The notes beneath the pieces are model-generated. The model saw only the letters and a program-made list of their open reading frames with translations, searched no databases and was not told the DNA's origin. Position numbers and translations under genes: made by a program. Below are positions 20,096-30,782 of a stretch of 64,000 bases of DNA, one piece after another (position 1 is the first letter of the stretch; each line of letters opens with the position of its first letter). Origin of the DNA: Gracilaria gracilis (lineage: Eukaryota; Rhodophyta; Florideophyceae; Gracilariales; Gracilariaceae); contig JARGSG010000069.1 in assembly GCA_030374805.1 (NCBI GenBank), positions 248,001 through 312,000 of the forward strand. The letters are read 5' to 3'.

Positions 20096-21228
20096 CGTTG
20101 CTGCTGACAGTGTGCGCGCGTGAAGGTGACCTGGGAGCTGCGGTAAATTCTACATTTGGCAAAATTGGAGATAAAGAATAAGTGGTACTATTCGTGTTAC
20201 ATTATATAGTACAGTATATTACTTTGCTCGGTTTACAGTCAGTTTTGTGACTTCACGCACTGCGACGCCCTACCAATTACTCGATTAAAAACTGTATTCA
20301 ACATTACACTGACCAACTTCCTGCGCTGTAAGTATATGTGAATCTGCACGTCAGTGAAGCATTTTTCATTCCACCTTATCGCAAACTACTAGATAGCGCT
20401 AAGTAGCGCTACTTGGCGGTGATATCGAGGATTGGAACGCCGATACAATATCTCAGTGAAGAAGTATGGGAAAAAGGTTGGCATACTTCGATGCAAACGC
20501 TCAAGGCACATCAAAGTATGCTTTTAAGGTAGTTTACCAGTGCTGTTCAACAGAAAAACATGCGTACTAAGGAGCGCCAAATAGCGATATTTGCGTTATG
20601 TAACGCGTCTAAGTACGCATGCAGATTTCGTTTTTGGGATGTAGTTTGTATTTTTTTGGCGTACTTCGATGTGCCTTCTACAGAGCTATGGAAGCACGCC
20701 ATTATGTTTGGGTCGTTAGAAAAGATTGTAAATCTAGTAGAGTTCTGATATTTGACAATGCGGTAAGTGCGACACTTGCAACAATTAGCGCTAAGTGTCG
20801 AAGATGGCGATGATGTTGTCAGGGTATTACCAGATTTGCACTGCCTGCATTGCCTGCTTACAGTGAAACTACAAGGCTGAAATGGAACATCAACGATAAA
20901 ACAGCGTTTTGCAAACAGCGTCACGCTTTGGATTTCTCGCCATGCCTAATTCCAGCGTATCAACTTGAATCTTATTAATTACTGTAGTGAACAAAACAAT
21001 TATAATGTGTCAACACTCTGTTAATCGTTAATTTCCCGCAGCTCCCTGCCGATTGGTCTGACGCCACTTGTGGCGTCGAGCGTTCGGCTTGGACTCCAAG
21101 CGAGCGCACTTTCTTCCTCTGGTTGGTAATTCTATAGTAGTCGTGTCGCTTTGCCCTTGACGTGTTGACCCAAAAATGGTTTGAACTGAAAAACGACACG
21201 ACTCTACGACGTCGTTTTCCTTTTATCT
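20096..21228. other. AT-rich spacer with one unrecognised minus-strand ORF
   Basis: A 125-residue minus-strand frame (20547-20924) has four cysteines in its first half but no recognisable motif. Short palindromes such as TAGCGCTAAGTAGCGCTA occur near 20394. Nothing else is supportable. Confidence 0.4.
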
Positions 21229-21269
21229 ATGTGCTCCCGAGCTCACGTGCACCGCGTCCCACCTCCAGA

Positions 21270-21690
21270 GTATCGCAGCCGAAACCCTCATCGCCCCCAG
21301 CGCGGCGCTGATGAATGCACGCACGGCAACGACAGAAGAAAGGAAAAGCGGCTCAAGAGCAATCGCACAAGAGCGGTCAGTGCGCGAAGGTCAGAACAAA
21401 CAAAGCGAGAGCAAGCTGAGGAAGAAGAAGGCAACGATGTTCACAACAACCGTCGAACACTCAAGCGGGGGAGGACGAGAAGGGCGACTGTGCAGAAGCG
21501 TTGAGCACAAGGAGGGGACTCAGGGAAGGCAACGACGGGACGCCTTGCGGCGAGGGAGCTGCGTTTCGGTTCGCGTGGTGGGACCTGTCGGGAGAGCATC
21601 CATGCACTTACAGTGTCATTCGCGACAGCTGCCACTTACGGAGCTCGAACACAAACGAGCGCTGGAAGGTACGAAGGTACAGTACAGCGT
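21270..21690 (-). repeat. dispersed repeat A, copy 1 (internally shortened)
   Basis: Shares several blocks with 24250-25300 and 26080-27490: ACCCTCATCGCCCCCAGCGC, the AAGAGCAATCGCAC region, GTTGAGCACA, CTTACAGTGTCATTCGC and GGAAGGTACGAAGGTAC. Relative to the others it lacks most of the middle. Read on the minus strand the conserved core is GCGAATGACACTGTAAGTGC, which contains a consensus 5' splice site (GTAAGT). Confidence 0.7.
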
Positions 21691-21694
21691 CAAT

Positions 21695-22030
21695 GGGTGA
21701 GTTGCGAATACAATTCCTCTTCAATTCAACGGCTTGTCGACGTTTGCAGCTCAGCAGTTTCGTAAGCGACCCCAATGCGGACACATCCGACAGCTTCCAT
21801 TTCAGAACTGAAGCTGGTCACGGAAAGTGCACATGCATTTGTTGGCCGAGCGTGAGGCAGTCGGCGGTGCTCACACTTCCAATGTCTCACCGTTTCCACC
21901 GCTTTCAAGCACCTGCTCTGTACAAGCCCCATGTATGTATTGCGATGCCCGATGCATACCCTTACCTGATGAGTTGTAATCAATTTCAACCTGCATACAA
22001 CGAAGCGTCATCAGGCATGAGCCGTTTGCC
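21695..22030 (+). repeat. dispersed repeat B, copy 1
   Basis: About 330 bp alignable with 51400-51745 in the same orientation: CCTCTTCAATTCA, TTTGCAGCTCAGC, CAGCTTCCATTT, CACATGCATTT, GATGCATACCCT and CAACGAAGCGTCATCA are shared. By eye, identity is about three quarters. Confidence 0.75.
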
Positions 22031-22363
22031 TGATTGAATATGTGGTACTCTCCGTGAACCAAGCAACAAGTGGTACACAATGTTGTGCACCCTACGGCTA
22101 TCAAGTCCTGCCAGACCGCTCTCCGAGTTACATGCACCGCAGAGCGTCCAGTTCTTGCGTGTCAACTCCTGCGCACAGCTCACAGTCTGTACCAAACCCA
22201 AACGCCAAGGATGGGCGAAACAATTTGCACTATAAAACGGAATCTTCAATCTCTTCGTCGCTCTCAGTTCCATCTCAACCCCAACACCTCTTTCAACATC
22301 TCCAAATTGTACTTACAGAGTGCGTCCTTCACTTGCTCTCAAGTTTTGTTCCAAATATTCGAT

Positions 22364-22765
22364 ATGGGAATCATCTGCAGCTGCTTTCGCCGTCCGATGA
22401 GCCAGGAGGAGATAGCGTTGCAACAAATGAACGACACCTATCATCGCTTCACAGAAATAGAAAGGAGGAGACGGGAATCGTTCCTTCATTCGTTGGCACA
22501 ATGCACCTTTGGTAAACTGATAGACGAAACCGAAGCAGCAACGCCGGTGCATATGTACGCTTCGCACGAGAATGGGCATATATCTTCACGCTACAACGAC
22601 GCTGGTGAAGAGGAAACCACACGTTCAATGTCTCCGAACGTGTCGGATGATAGTTGTTGCACCTCCGCCGTTTATCACAGAGGTGGTGTGGATGAAAGAA
22701 ATCCGCCGCCAGTGCTTTCTAGGATACTGTACTTTGAACAACTACACAGAACCGCTTATTGTTGA
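22364..22765 (+). CDS. small protein with possible N-myristoyl/palmitoyl signal
   Basis: 133 residues from ATG 22364. The start MGIICSCF has Gly2 with nearby Cys5 and Cys7, the usual pattern for N-myristoylation plus palmitoylation and so for attachment to the inner face of a membrane. Residues 12-45 look helical and charged (EEIALQQMNDTYHRFTEIER then RRRES); the C-terminal half is acidic, His/Ser-rich and probably disordered. No catalytic motif is seen. A longer upstream in-frame extension exists but lacks the lipid signal, so I prefer this start. Family unknown. Confidence 0.5.
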   Translation: MGIICSCFRRPMSQEEIALQQMNDTYHRFTEIERRRRESFLHSLAQCTFGKLIDETEAATPVHMYASHENGHISSRYNDAGEEETTRSMSPNVSDDSCCTSAVYHRGGVDERNPPPVLSRILYFEQLHRTAYC

Positions 22766-23045
22766 CAAACATATCACATTAGCTGATTCTGGTTGTGAAT
22801 GGTAGCAGAACGTGCGATTGGCGTTAGCGGCATATTGTGAAGTGGTCAGTGGTCGTTCGAGAAGTACTTTTTGGTACTCCAAACCCGAAAGAGCGGAAAG
22901 AGAACGAAGGAGACAAGAGAGAGAATTAATATGTTGTGTTCCGTTTTATTTAAAACACCTGCGCTGTCAAAGCCAAACAAAGATCCCTGTTGCCCCTTGT
23001 AAATATTATCTGTGTCAATAAACCAGAGATACTTTTCTTATTCAA

Positions 23046-23594
23046 TTAGTCCAATCGTACTGGTTTCATTTTTCCAACCACCGTAGTGACCATCACTGCA
23101 TCTTCAAGAACCAAAACCGAAACACCACCATCAACTTCGTGACTATGTCCGAGCTTTCCGTCAGTAAACAACTCCCTCAAGTACACATCTGACAAGTCTA
23201 GGCCAAGAGTCTGCGCCTCATCCAAAGCAACAATCATTGCAGATTCTTTGATTGAGTGTGGAAGTTTTGTGCGTACAACAAAAGATGACGCCACACAATC
23301 GTCCTCATGAGTAAATGGCGAAAAGTGTCCCAGTTGAACCTGTGTGAGGGAGATTTCAACAGCCTTGAAATGAAAATACAAGTTCCATTTCAACTTGGAC
23401 TTTGAATTGACGCTTCGTACCCAGTTGAGATCTTCGAAACTCTTTTCATCACACTCTACGCTTCTTTCAACAGCAGTGAGTTGTGGGACAGGAAATGGAA
23501 AAGGAGAACACTCATTCTTCTCCGAGAAATGAGGCAGAAAAATATTGTCGACCATTGCTTCTTGCACTTTTAGCATTTTTTTCACTTGTTGCAC
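23046..23594 (-). CDS. unrecognised ORF, possible C-terminal part of a membrane-protein paralogue
   Basis: 182 residues from ATG 23594 on the minus strand. It ends with a Val-rich segment (VDGGVSVLVLEDAVMVTTVV) faintly like the tail of the protein at 27656-28717 (KGAVVFVLDGGSVGVPSTVK). The middle (NLYFHFKAVEISLTQVQLG) looks like beta-rich ectodomain sequence. No transmembrane helix is present in this piece. It may be a fragment of that family; the similarity is too weak to be sure. Confidence 0.35.
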   Translation of the reverse strand: MQQVKKMLKVQEAMVDNIFLPHFSEKNECSPFPFPVPQLTAVERSVECDEKSFEDLNWVRSVNSKSKLKWNLYFHFKAVEISLTQVQLGHFSPFTHEDDCVASSFVVRTKLPHSIKESAMIVALDEAQTLGLDLSDVYLRELFTDGKLGHSHEVDGGVSVLVLEDAVMVTTVVGKMKPVRLD

Positions 23595-24039
23595 GGATGC
23601 GCGTTTTCTAATATGGCACGTTATCGTACAAAAAGAAATCGTTCATGTTGGAACTTTTATAACATCCAGCACTCAAGAATGTCAATTGCAAAAATTGCAA
23701 CTCTTTCTTTTGCCCAGAATATGAATAAGGAATACATTCCTTTTTCCTATTTTCCACGATTATTCCCTTACTGTGAGATTGAAAGAGTGTCGATATGAAC
23801 ATCTTTTTCTTGAATAGTTTCAGCCCTAGTGCCAATTAGCCATCGGCTGATTTGTTCTATTCACCAAACCAATTCAACGATCTACAAAATATTATGTTCA
23901 TAAATCGTTTTTATTATGTTTTGTCTCGAATTCTTCACAAAAATAACGAATGGTTCGAGCATTGTTAGAATGACTACATATCTCCTTATTTGGTTTGAAC
24001 TCATTAAGAATGTTTTCTAAAGAATGAAAGCTTAGAAAA

Positions 24040-24175
24040 GATGGTGATTCCCTGCTTGATCGTTTTGTACTTTGCACTTGTGAAGGAAAACAATTCCAGT
24101 AAAAACTAGAGCGTTCCCTTTCGGCAGGACAGTCTCCGCAAAGTAGGCCACCTGGGATCGTGCCGAATGTGAACT
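24040..24175 (-). repeat. dispersed repeat C, copy 2 (inverted)
   Basis: Reverse complement of the unit at 19985-20095 with a short internal insertion. The overlapping 97-residue minus-strand frame (23898-24191) has the TKRSSRE string also readable in copy 1, so either it is coding in both or, more simply, the DNA repeat alone explains it. Confidence 0.7.
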
Positions 24176-24249
24176 CAATGAGAGCCCCCACTACACACAG
24201 TTATTCTTCTCTATTGCTCCGACAATCCTCTGTATCTCCATGCGCATCG

Positions 24250-25300
24250 AGATGAGTGACACTTCCTGCTGATACCGAGAATGCCCAACGCGTCAACAGC
24301 ATCATCATACACGGCGCAGCATCAAAGCGACGGCAACCCGTCGAACGACGAGGCACAGTGGACACGCTCATCGACGCCAGCGCGTAGATGAGCTCATCGA
24401 CACCGGCCGCGTTCGCCACTTGCTCACTTTTTGTACGGCGAGTGCGAGCTCGCGTGGCGCCTCGTCGTCGTGCTTTCCCGAGCTTGCTGTTGAGCTGGCG
24501 GTGGGAGCTGCTGTTGCACCCGTACAACGAATGGGCTGCGTTTCGTGACGAGCTGTGCAGCTCGTGAGACGGGTTGGCGTTGGCACTGGGCGGGTGGCGG
24601 CGTCTGGTACGCAGCGAACGCTGTGGGCGTTTGAGAAACGCCGACAGAATGAATGAAGATAGACAGCATGTTGGGTGTATTGCAAGCGCGGGCACAACAA
24701 GTTAGAGATGTCGGAACCGAGCAACCACGAAGCAGCAAGGAAGGCAAGCTGGTGTGGCATGTACACGAGGACGCTTGGAACGAAAGAGTGGAGCAGTGGA
24801 AGAAGCAGGCCACAAGGAGGATGAGAAGGAATGGCAGACACAGGCGGAAGACGGCAAAACGCGACTGATGAAGACACGCACGGCACCGAAAGAAAAAGAA
24901 AAGGCTGCGCAAGAGCAATCGAACAACAGCGATGAGTGAGCGAAGATGAGGACAAACGGAAGCGAGAGAAAGCTTAGGAAGAAGAAGGGAACGACGTTGA
25001 GAACAACCGTGGAGCACTCAAGCCGGGGGAGAACGGGGAGAGCGACTCTGCTCAGGCGTTGAGCACACAAGCAGCGAAGGCAGCGACGCCGACGGCAGGC
25101 GGAGCTGCGTTTGGTGGTCGCATCTCTGCGCTGGCCACGATTGAGTGGCGCGTGAGGCGGCGCCTGCGGCGTTGGCGGCGACGGTCGTTGGTGTGCGCGC
25201 AGCAATTGGACTGTCGACTGACGGAGCGCTCGGAGTCGGAGAGCATTCGCGCACTTACAGTGTCATTCGCCGAAGGTGCCCCTGCAAGGTACGAAGGTAC
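24250..25300 (-). repeat. dispersed repeat A, copy 2
   Basis: About 1 kb, GC-rich at both ends and purine-rich in the middle, parallel to 26080-27490. Shared landmarks on the plus strand: GTGGACACGCTCATCGACGC near 24357, the central AGGCCACAAGGAGGATGAGA near 24810, GAAGACACGCACGGCACCG near 24868 and CTTACAGTGTCATTCGC near 25253. It yields long minus-strand frames rich in Leu, Cys, Phe and Arg that also occur in copy 3 (for example CLHQSRFAVFRL against CLHQYRFAVSRL). Confidence 0.65.
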
Positions 25301-25309
25301 AGCTGTAAT

Positions 25310-26079
25310 TTTTGCCGTGCAGTTGAATGCCCAGTCAGATGCGGCCAAAGTCTGCGCGGAATCTGTAATTCAACAGAGCCGCGCTTTCAGTGTCTCTTGC
25401 TGAGCTTATACACGTAGCAGACGTGCCCAACCGCTCTGAATACTCTCCCGTACCGCATAAGCAGCCACCAGCAGCTCGGGGCAGCCAACCAGCTGCACTG
25501 AACAAACGTGAGCAGTGCTCACTGAGCACGCACGCCAATACAGTTCCGAGCATAAAGTTAATGGCTTTAATGTGAACCGCTGATTATCGATACCATCTCG
25601 AGCTCGCTCACGCTGCATTCAGCTCCAAATGGAGGAGGCGCCACAGTTCGTTCTTCGTCGTCTTCTTCCGCGGAGCGTGAATGGCATCATCATGCGAAGC
25701 CCTGCGGACGACGCGGCGGTGTGGCGGGCATTATCGCTCACGGCCGACGTTCTGCGGCGTTTATATGTGATGTTAGAACTTGTCCAAACGGCTGCGCAAA
25801 GTATTGCAGTCCGCTTCTCTTCTGCCCGATCAACCACCATCTTCACCAGTTGCACACGCCAGGCCATTTAAAAACAATGCAAAAGCCCGAATAGCTTGCG
25901 ATGGCGATGCTTTCGAAACAACCTCGCTCAAGCCCTCTTCAACAAGCACGGGAGCGCGCACAACTGATTTGAACCGCTCAAATTCGCATCAACCCACGCG
26001 CATGAGCCTCGTCCCCATTCCCACTAACACTGAGCCTGCCAAACGCATCAACCACACCGGACAAACCACGCGCACCATC
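25310..26079. other. spacer between repeat A copies, nothing recognised
   Basis: Contains overlapping 70-80-residue frames on both strands around 25619-25871, complementary to each other and without motifs. Confidence 0.4.
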
Positions 26080-27490
26080 AACACCATCGCGACCTGCCGA
26101 AAACCCATCGGCGGTCGACACCCTCATCGCGCCCATCGCGCCGACGAGCTCACCGATTTCAGCGCTTCTCCCCGTTCTTCTTGCGGGGTTGCCGTACCGC
26201 GTGGTGCGCTTTCGGTGCCGCTTGCCCGCCCTGCTCTCCAGACAACTGCGGCGAACGGCGCGTGGCGGGCTGGCGCGTCTGCGGTTGCGGCTGCACCCGC
26301 ACAGCGAATGCGCTGCGGCGCGAGATGGGCTGTGGCCGCGCCACGGCTTGGTGGCGGTGGTGAGCGGCCGGCGGCGATTCGTGCCGGGCAAACGCTGTCG
26401 GCGCGTGAGCATTAGCAACAGGATTGAGGTGGATAGCAGGTGCTGCAGTGCGTTGGTTTCGGTGATTACCAGCATGATAGTCAGATACCAAGTACGGAGC
26501 GATGAGTCGTGAAATAGGATAAAGACAGAGAACGCAGCAGCAGCAGCACGACGGCACAGGTACGTTGCACTAAGATTGAGAGTGTGAAACGAGTGCTGGG
26601 CGACCAGAAAGCAGGACAGGGAAAGTAGCGGAGATATGGAGCACACGAGCAAACGTGCAGCGAGGCAGAGACGACGGGTAAACGAGAGGCTCAGAAACAG
26701 AACACAAGCAGTAGATATAGAGATGCTAAGCTTGGAAAGAAAAGAGATGAACAAGGCTTCCACGCGAATGCAGCCAAAGAGATGAACAAGTCTTCAACGC
26801 GAATGCAGCCAGAACGGCGTAGCAAACAAGTATACCAGCGCGGAGTAGAAGCGACGACGGCACAGAATGAGAGAATGCAAGAACCGAAAGCGAGCAGCGA
26901 TGACGAAAGCGTAGCTAGAGCAGCAGGTCACAAGGTGGATAACAAGCAACGCAAGACGTAGGCGCGAAACGGCGAAGCGGTACTGATGAAGACAAAGACG
27001 ACAGTGGTAGAAGAAGGAAAAGCAGCACGAGCACAAGCGAACGAAGGCGGTCAATGCGACAACGTCTCCCCAAACGAAAACAAGAGCAAGCTGAGAAAGA
27101 AGGCAGAGAGCGATTCAGCGGCCGCGTCGAGCAACAGCGTGGAAGGCAGCGCCGCGAGCGCAGGCCGCGGCTGCGTGGCATGTCGCATCTCAGCGCACGA
27201 AACGAGCGCGTCTGCGGCGGCGACGGCGGCGCTCGCCGCTTGCACGGCGCTGCACGGCGCGGACGGAGACGCCGAGGTGCGCACGCGCGCGCGCGCTCGC
27301 AGATTATTGCACGCAGCAATTGCACTGACAGAGCGCTCGGCGACGCCGTGCGCACACGAGATGGATGCATGTCCACGTGGGCAACTTTCGGGAGAGCATT
27401 TCTTCCAATTACAGTGTCATTCGCGGCAGCTGCCATTCGTGGAGCTCGCACGCCACCGATTGCTGGAAGGTACGAAGCTACGTGTACACA
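26080..27490 (-). repeat. dispersed repeat A, copy 3
   Basis: The longest copy, about 1.4 kb, parallel to copy 2. Contains GACACCCTCATCGCGCCCAT near 26118, a purine-rich middle, the very GC-rich block at 27200-27300 with CG alternation, and TTACAGTGTCATTCGCGGCA near 27411. In this copy the minus-strand splice-like site is GTAATT instead of GTAAGT. Confidence 0.65.
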
Positions 27491-27655
27491 CAGTACGCGT
27501 TTCGAATTGCCGAGCCTTACAGTATATGATGGCGTATCTCAGAACTCGAGACTTGCTCACCCGTAAAGAGCCCTCCGGCGCGAGCACAGCGCCATTGTGG
27601 GATGCACATCTTCATCGGAGGTGTGATTCAATCATAACAAAAAGGGGAACCAAAA

Positions 27656-28717
27656 TTACACCGGTCTGCGCAAGGTATCTACCTTTCTCCTAACTTCATG
27701 CTCCCTTCCAACCTTCACTGTAGAAGGCACTCCAACACTGCCACCATCCAAAACAAACACAACAGCTCCTTTTCCTATGCTATTATCTTCACTATCTTCA
27801 TTCTGCTGAAGCCAATGCTCAGCGACCCCTTTCACACTGTTTAAGTTTCCCTTGAGTTGAAACTTTCTTCTAGATATACTGAGCCAAACTTTGGCAATCA
27901 CGATTAACATCGTCCCAACAACGAGCAACACTATTCCCCAAATAGACACTGTGGGCACTGTAATTTCCCCAGCACCCACTTCAATTTCCAGGTCTTGATA
28001 ACCGTCCACGCTTATATCGCGTACCATACGCCCACATAAAACCGTAAGAATGCCAATCTCACGATAAGTATGGAGCCCATCGTTGATTCCAACCATCCAT
28101 GGCAAAAAGCGGATGACGTTCAGATCATGAAATGACTTAATATTTTTCAGCGCCACCGACATGACGAGCTGGAAACCATCACTGTACTGAATGTCATCGA
28201 ATAACCCTAACACCATTCTGTCATCAGTAGTAGGTACCAAGCATACTTCCGGGGAGGCTCTATGAAGTAGGAGTGTTCCATTCTCCTCATCTCTAACCCA
28301 CTTCGTCTTCATAAGACACTCCAGTGTCTTTCCGCTTTCGACAGTGAAATTGGCAGTATGGAAGGCTTTCGGATGTTTCGTATCACTAAATCCGCTCAGA
28401 GCCCTCTCTGATCCTTCCACGCGGAAATCTCTGCTGAAATTCACTGCAAAAAAACTATAATTTTGAGTCGATCCAATTCGTACATTTGGAATTTCATTGA
28501 AAGGAAACGTTTCTTCAGACTCGAAAACGTCTCGACCGACTCTAATATCTGATGCGTTCCAAATGTTTGTCCCGGCGATATCCTGGGCGAGAAAACTTGA
28601 TTGTGCAAGCTCAGCTTCCACGAAATTCTTCTCGGAAAAGTTCGAAGGACACAACGCTGCCTTTCCCAATCCGTGAAATTCCGTAGAATTTGTCATATTG
28701 AATACGACGGGAAAGTA
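27656..28717 (-). pseudogene. host membrane glycoprotein gene, ectodomain and tail part
   Basis: Minus-strand frame of 353 codons after the transposon boundary at 28717. It encodes an ectodomain with many N-glycosylation sequons (NMT, NST, NFS, NAS, NYS, NFT, NGT). One strong transmembrane helix follows near nt 27880-27950 (WGIVLLVVGTMLIVIAKVWL), then a cytoplasmic tail of about 70 residues. The N-terminal part lies at 30783-31226. Setting aside the pogo-like element and one TA, codons run on without a shift (GKW then YFPVVF), giving a protein of about 501 residues. The gene was open when hit. Family unknown; its job at the cell surface is inferred from topology only. Confidence 0.7.
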
Positions 28718-28898
28718 CAGGTGACAACTGCAATTAGTGTGGCCCACACTAATTTTGTAACTCGTATTCTGACTTCTGTCACGGAAATTAGTGTGGGCCA
28801 CACTATATACGCAATCGCACTAATTTGGTTATACTTTAATTAGTGTGGGCCACAGTAATTTGAACTCACGCAAATAGTGTGGGCTGCAGAACCACAGA

Positions 28899-30119
28899 TC
28901 AGGAGCTTCCACCCACCGCTTCTCCCTCGAAGTTCTCACGATACTTCGACACAATCTGCTGTAGCTCAGGGAACAACTGCCTCTCCTCCCACTGCCCATT
29001 TAAATTCAGAGCCATACCACATCGAATCATGGCTTTGCGGGCGTAGGTGACACCATCACTATCACGCTGCTCACTTACCCCGCGAACCGAACGCGCAGCA
29101 AGCTTAAGAAAATGCCTCTTTCCCGGATTGCTTAGCTTTCCCGACGAACGTTGACCATCACACCACATGCGCTTATCGATCATATCCATTTTAAAATCAT
29201 CCCACTCATCGCGCCAGTCAATTCTCAACTTTTGTATAACAAAACTATCTACAGGTTGCACTAGATGCGTAGCGTTGCATGGAAAAAACCTGATCTCCGT
29301 ATTGCTTTCTTTCAAAGCTTCCCTCACTTGCTCCGTCACATCATGGGTATTCACATTGTCAATATACAAAACCCGTTTGCGCCCGTTTGGTAAAGGTGTG
29401 AACACGCGTTTGTCTCGAAGCCACTCAAGGAATACGCGTCTATCCATCCACGCCTTTGGCCCGGTTCGGTATACAACGCCGGGAATATCATCGGCAAGTC
29501 CCCGGATAGGATAGTTCTTATCTACGTTTTTGAATATCAACATCGGTATCTCCAGTCGTGGCGAGCAGCCTCCCGAAATCAGAACCATCATCGTCATCCC
29601 GTCATCTCCGGAAACCACATCAGCGTATCTAACATTTTTGTTCCCAATCAATGCCAAGGTTTTGTGATTATCCATGTTTATACAAAAACGTGTTTCGTCG
29701 GCGTTAAAGACATCCTGTTCATCCAAACGCCCTGACCTAAAATCGCGAGCTAGTTGACCGAGATGATACGCAACTTCCCGTTCTATTTGTTCCTGTTTGG
29801 AAGGGGAGACCATGAGCTTTCCGCATTGAGCTCTGCTCACAATATTTGATCGTTGCATAAACGACTGGATCCACCTCGGGGTTATGTGCTTCGCAATGCC
29901 CTCACCGCTACGGGGATCCACCATGTTGCAATGGTACACACCTTCTGTGGCCTTGTTTATGAGTGATACACTCAGCTTACGGAGCAACCTTGCGTTGAAT
30001 TTCACCCCGGCCTTTCGCATACGTTGGAATTCATCGAGCAAATCACACTGCAAAGCTGCCACCCACGCTGTTACTTTGCGCTCTCTTCCGCTGTTAGCCT
30101 TTACGTCATTTCGCTTCAT
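28899..30119 (-). CDS. pogo-like transposase, DDE_1 catalytic part
   Basis: 406 residues from ATG 30119. The first 100 residues carry a CENP-B/Tc5-like helix-turn-helix region (ARLLRKLSVSLINKA, then HITPRWIQSFMQRSNI). The catalytic triad is visible as D141 (FNADETRF), D254 (LYIDNVNTHD) and D291 (HLVQPVDSF), the DDD form expected for pogo. The ORF start overlaps the end of the upstream ORF 30116-30610 by four bases (ATGA), suggesting a single -1/+2 frame change in one gene of about 570 codons. The catalytic residues are all present, so decay is slight. Confidence 0.88.
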   Translation of the reverse strand: MKRNDVKANSGRERKVTAWVAALQCDLLDEFQRMRKAGVKFNARLLRKLSVSLINKATEGVYHCNMVDPRSGEGIAKHITPRWIQSFMQRSNIVSRAQCGKLMVSPSKQEQIEREVAYHLGQLARDFRSGRLDEQDVFNADETRFCINMDNHKTLALIGNKNVRYADVVSGDDGMTMMVLISGGCSPRLEIPMLIFKNVDKNYPIRGLADDIPGVVYRTGPKAWMDRRVFLEWLRDKRVFTPLPNGRKRVLYIDNVNTHDVTEQVREALKESNTEIRFFPCNATHLVQPVDSFVIQKLRIDWRDEWDDFKMDMIDKRMWCDGQRSSGKLSNPGKRHFLKLAARSVRGVSEQRDSDGVTYARKAMIRCGMALNLNGQWEERQLFPELQQIVSKYRENFEGEAVGGSS

Positions 30120-30610
30120 GCCGTTCTTGGTGTGCTTGATAAAGGAAAAATTGTGGTTCTTTGATATGCGATTGTTGCCAACGGCGAGAGTGTGTCTCTG
30201 TTTCCAGTAGCGGCTAGCCTTTGGAGGTTGGCCTTTACAGTTCCCCTGAAAAACTGTGGGAACTGGGCGACGCTCTTAGAAATTATGTGTTTCGTGCCGT
30301 GCTGTGCCGCATTGTCGATCATCCACTGGGCGACTTTCGCACGGTGAGACTTCTGAAGCACTGTTTGGGCTGTGCGCTTGGGACTGGGGTCGGTATCGGT
30401 GTGGTTTGACGTCGTTGTGTTCTGGTTTGGGTCTATATTGTGTGTGGTGATCGTCTGGTCTGGGACAATGGCATTGGTATTGGGCAAAGATTGGGACCGG
30501 GCATTCATTCTTTCAAAAGCGCTGACAATCGGGGAAGCGTTGAGAGACATTTTGAGCCGTCTTGTGATCGAGAATTGGTACGGAAAGTCTGATGGCAGAC
30601 TTCTTATCAA
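30116..30610 (-). CDS. pogo-like transposase, N-terminal part
   Basis: 164 residues. A low-complexity Asn/Thr/Pro linker (residues about 45-80) precedes a helical domain, SHRAKVAQWMIDNAAQHGTK to FPQFFRGTVKANLQRL, of the size of a DNA-binding helix-turn-helix. It shares the strand with and touches the catalytic ORF, so it is most likely the N-terminus of the same transposase. An alternative is a separate protein. The first ATG may be further in (MSLNASP), about 20 codons downstream. Confidence 0.6.
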   Translation of the reverse strand: MIRSLPSDFPYQFSITRRLKMSLNASPIVSAFERMNARSQSLPNTNAIVPDQTITTHNIDPNQNTTTSNHTDTDPSPKRTAQTVLQKSHRAKVAQWMIDNAAQHGTKHIISKSVAQFPQFFRGTVKANLQRLAATGNRDTLSPLATIAYQRTTIFPLSSTPRTA

Positions 30611-30782
30611 GCGCTATAATTTCTGTTTCGCGCGAAAACTATTTGAATAGAGAAGATGCGATCACAACCCACACTATTTGGGTGAGCTGGTTTGATTACC
30701 CCCACCCAAATTAGTGTGGGCCACACCATTTTAGGTTCCCACACTAATAAAACACCCACACTAATTGCAGTAACCACCTGTA

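Larger units (their letters stand above)
28718..30780 (-). mobile_element. pogo-like DNA transposon (Tc1/mariner superfamily)
   Basis: 2063 bp with terminal inverted repeats of about 26 bp starting CAGGTG and continuing to ACTGCAATTAGTGTGG, flanked by TA on both sides (28716-28717 and 30781-30782). CAGG-type ends, a TA duplication and a DDD transposase are the pogo signature. The outer 150 bp at each end hold repeated copies of ATTAGTGTGGGCCACAC in both orientations, probably transposase-binding sites. It carries one transposase gene split by a frame change and is inserted in a host coding exon. Confidence 0.88.

Noticed and set aside
20140-21060. GGGAGCTGCGG / CCGCAGCTCCC pair as transposon ends
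   Set aside because: Only about 11 bp pair well, with no matching target duplication and no coding content between.
25978-26763. 261-codon minus-strand frame starting MEALFISFLSK
   Set aside because: Lies within repeat A copy 3, with Ser/Leu/Arg low complexity and no motif; the repeat explains it.
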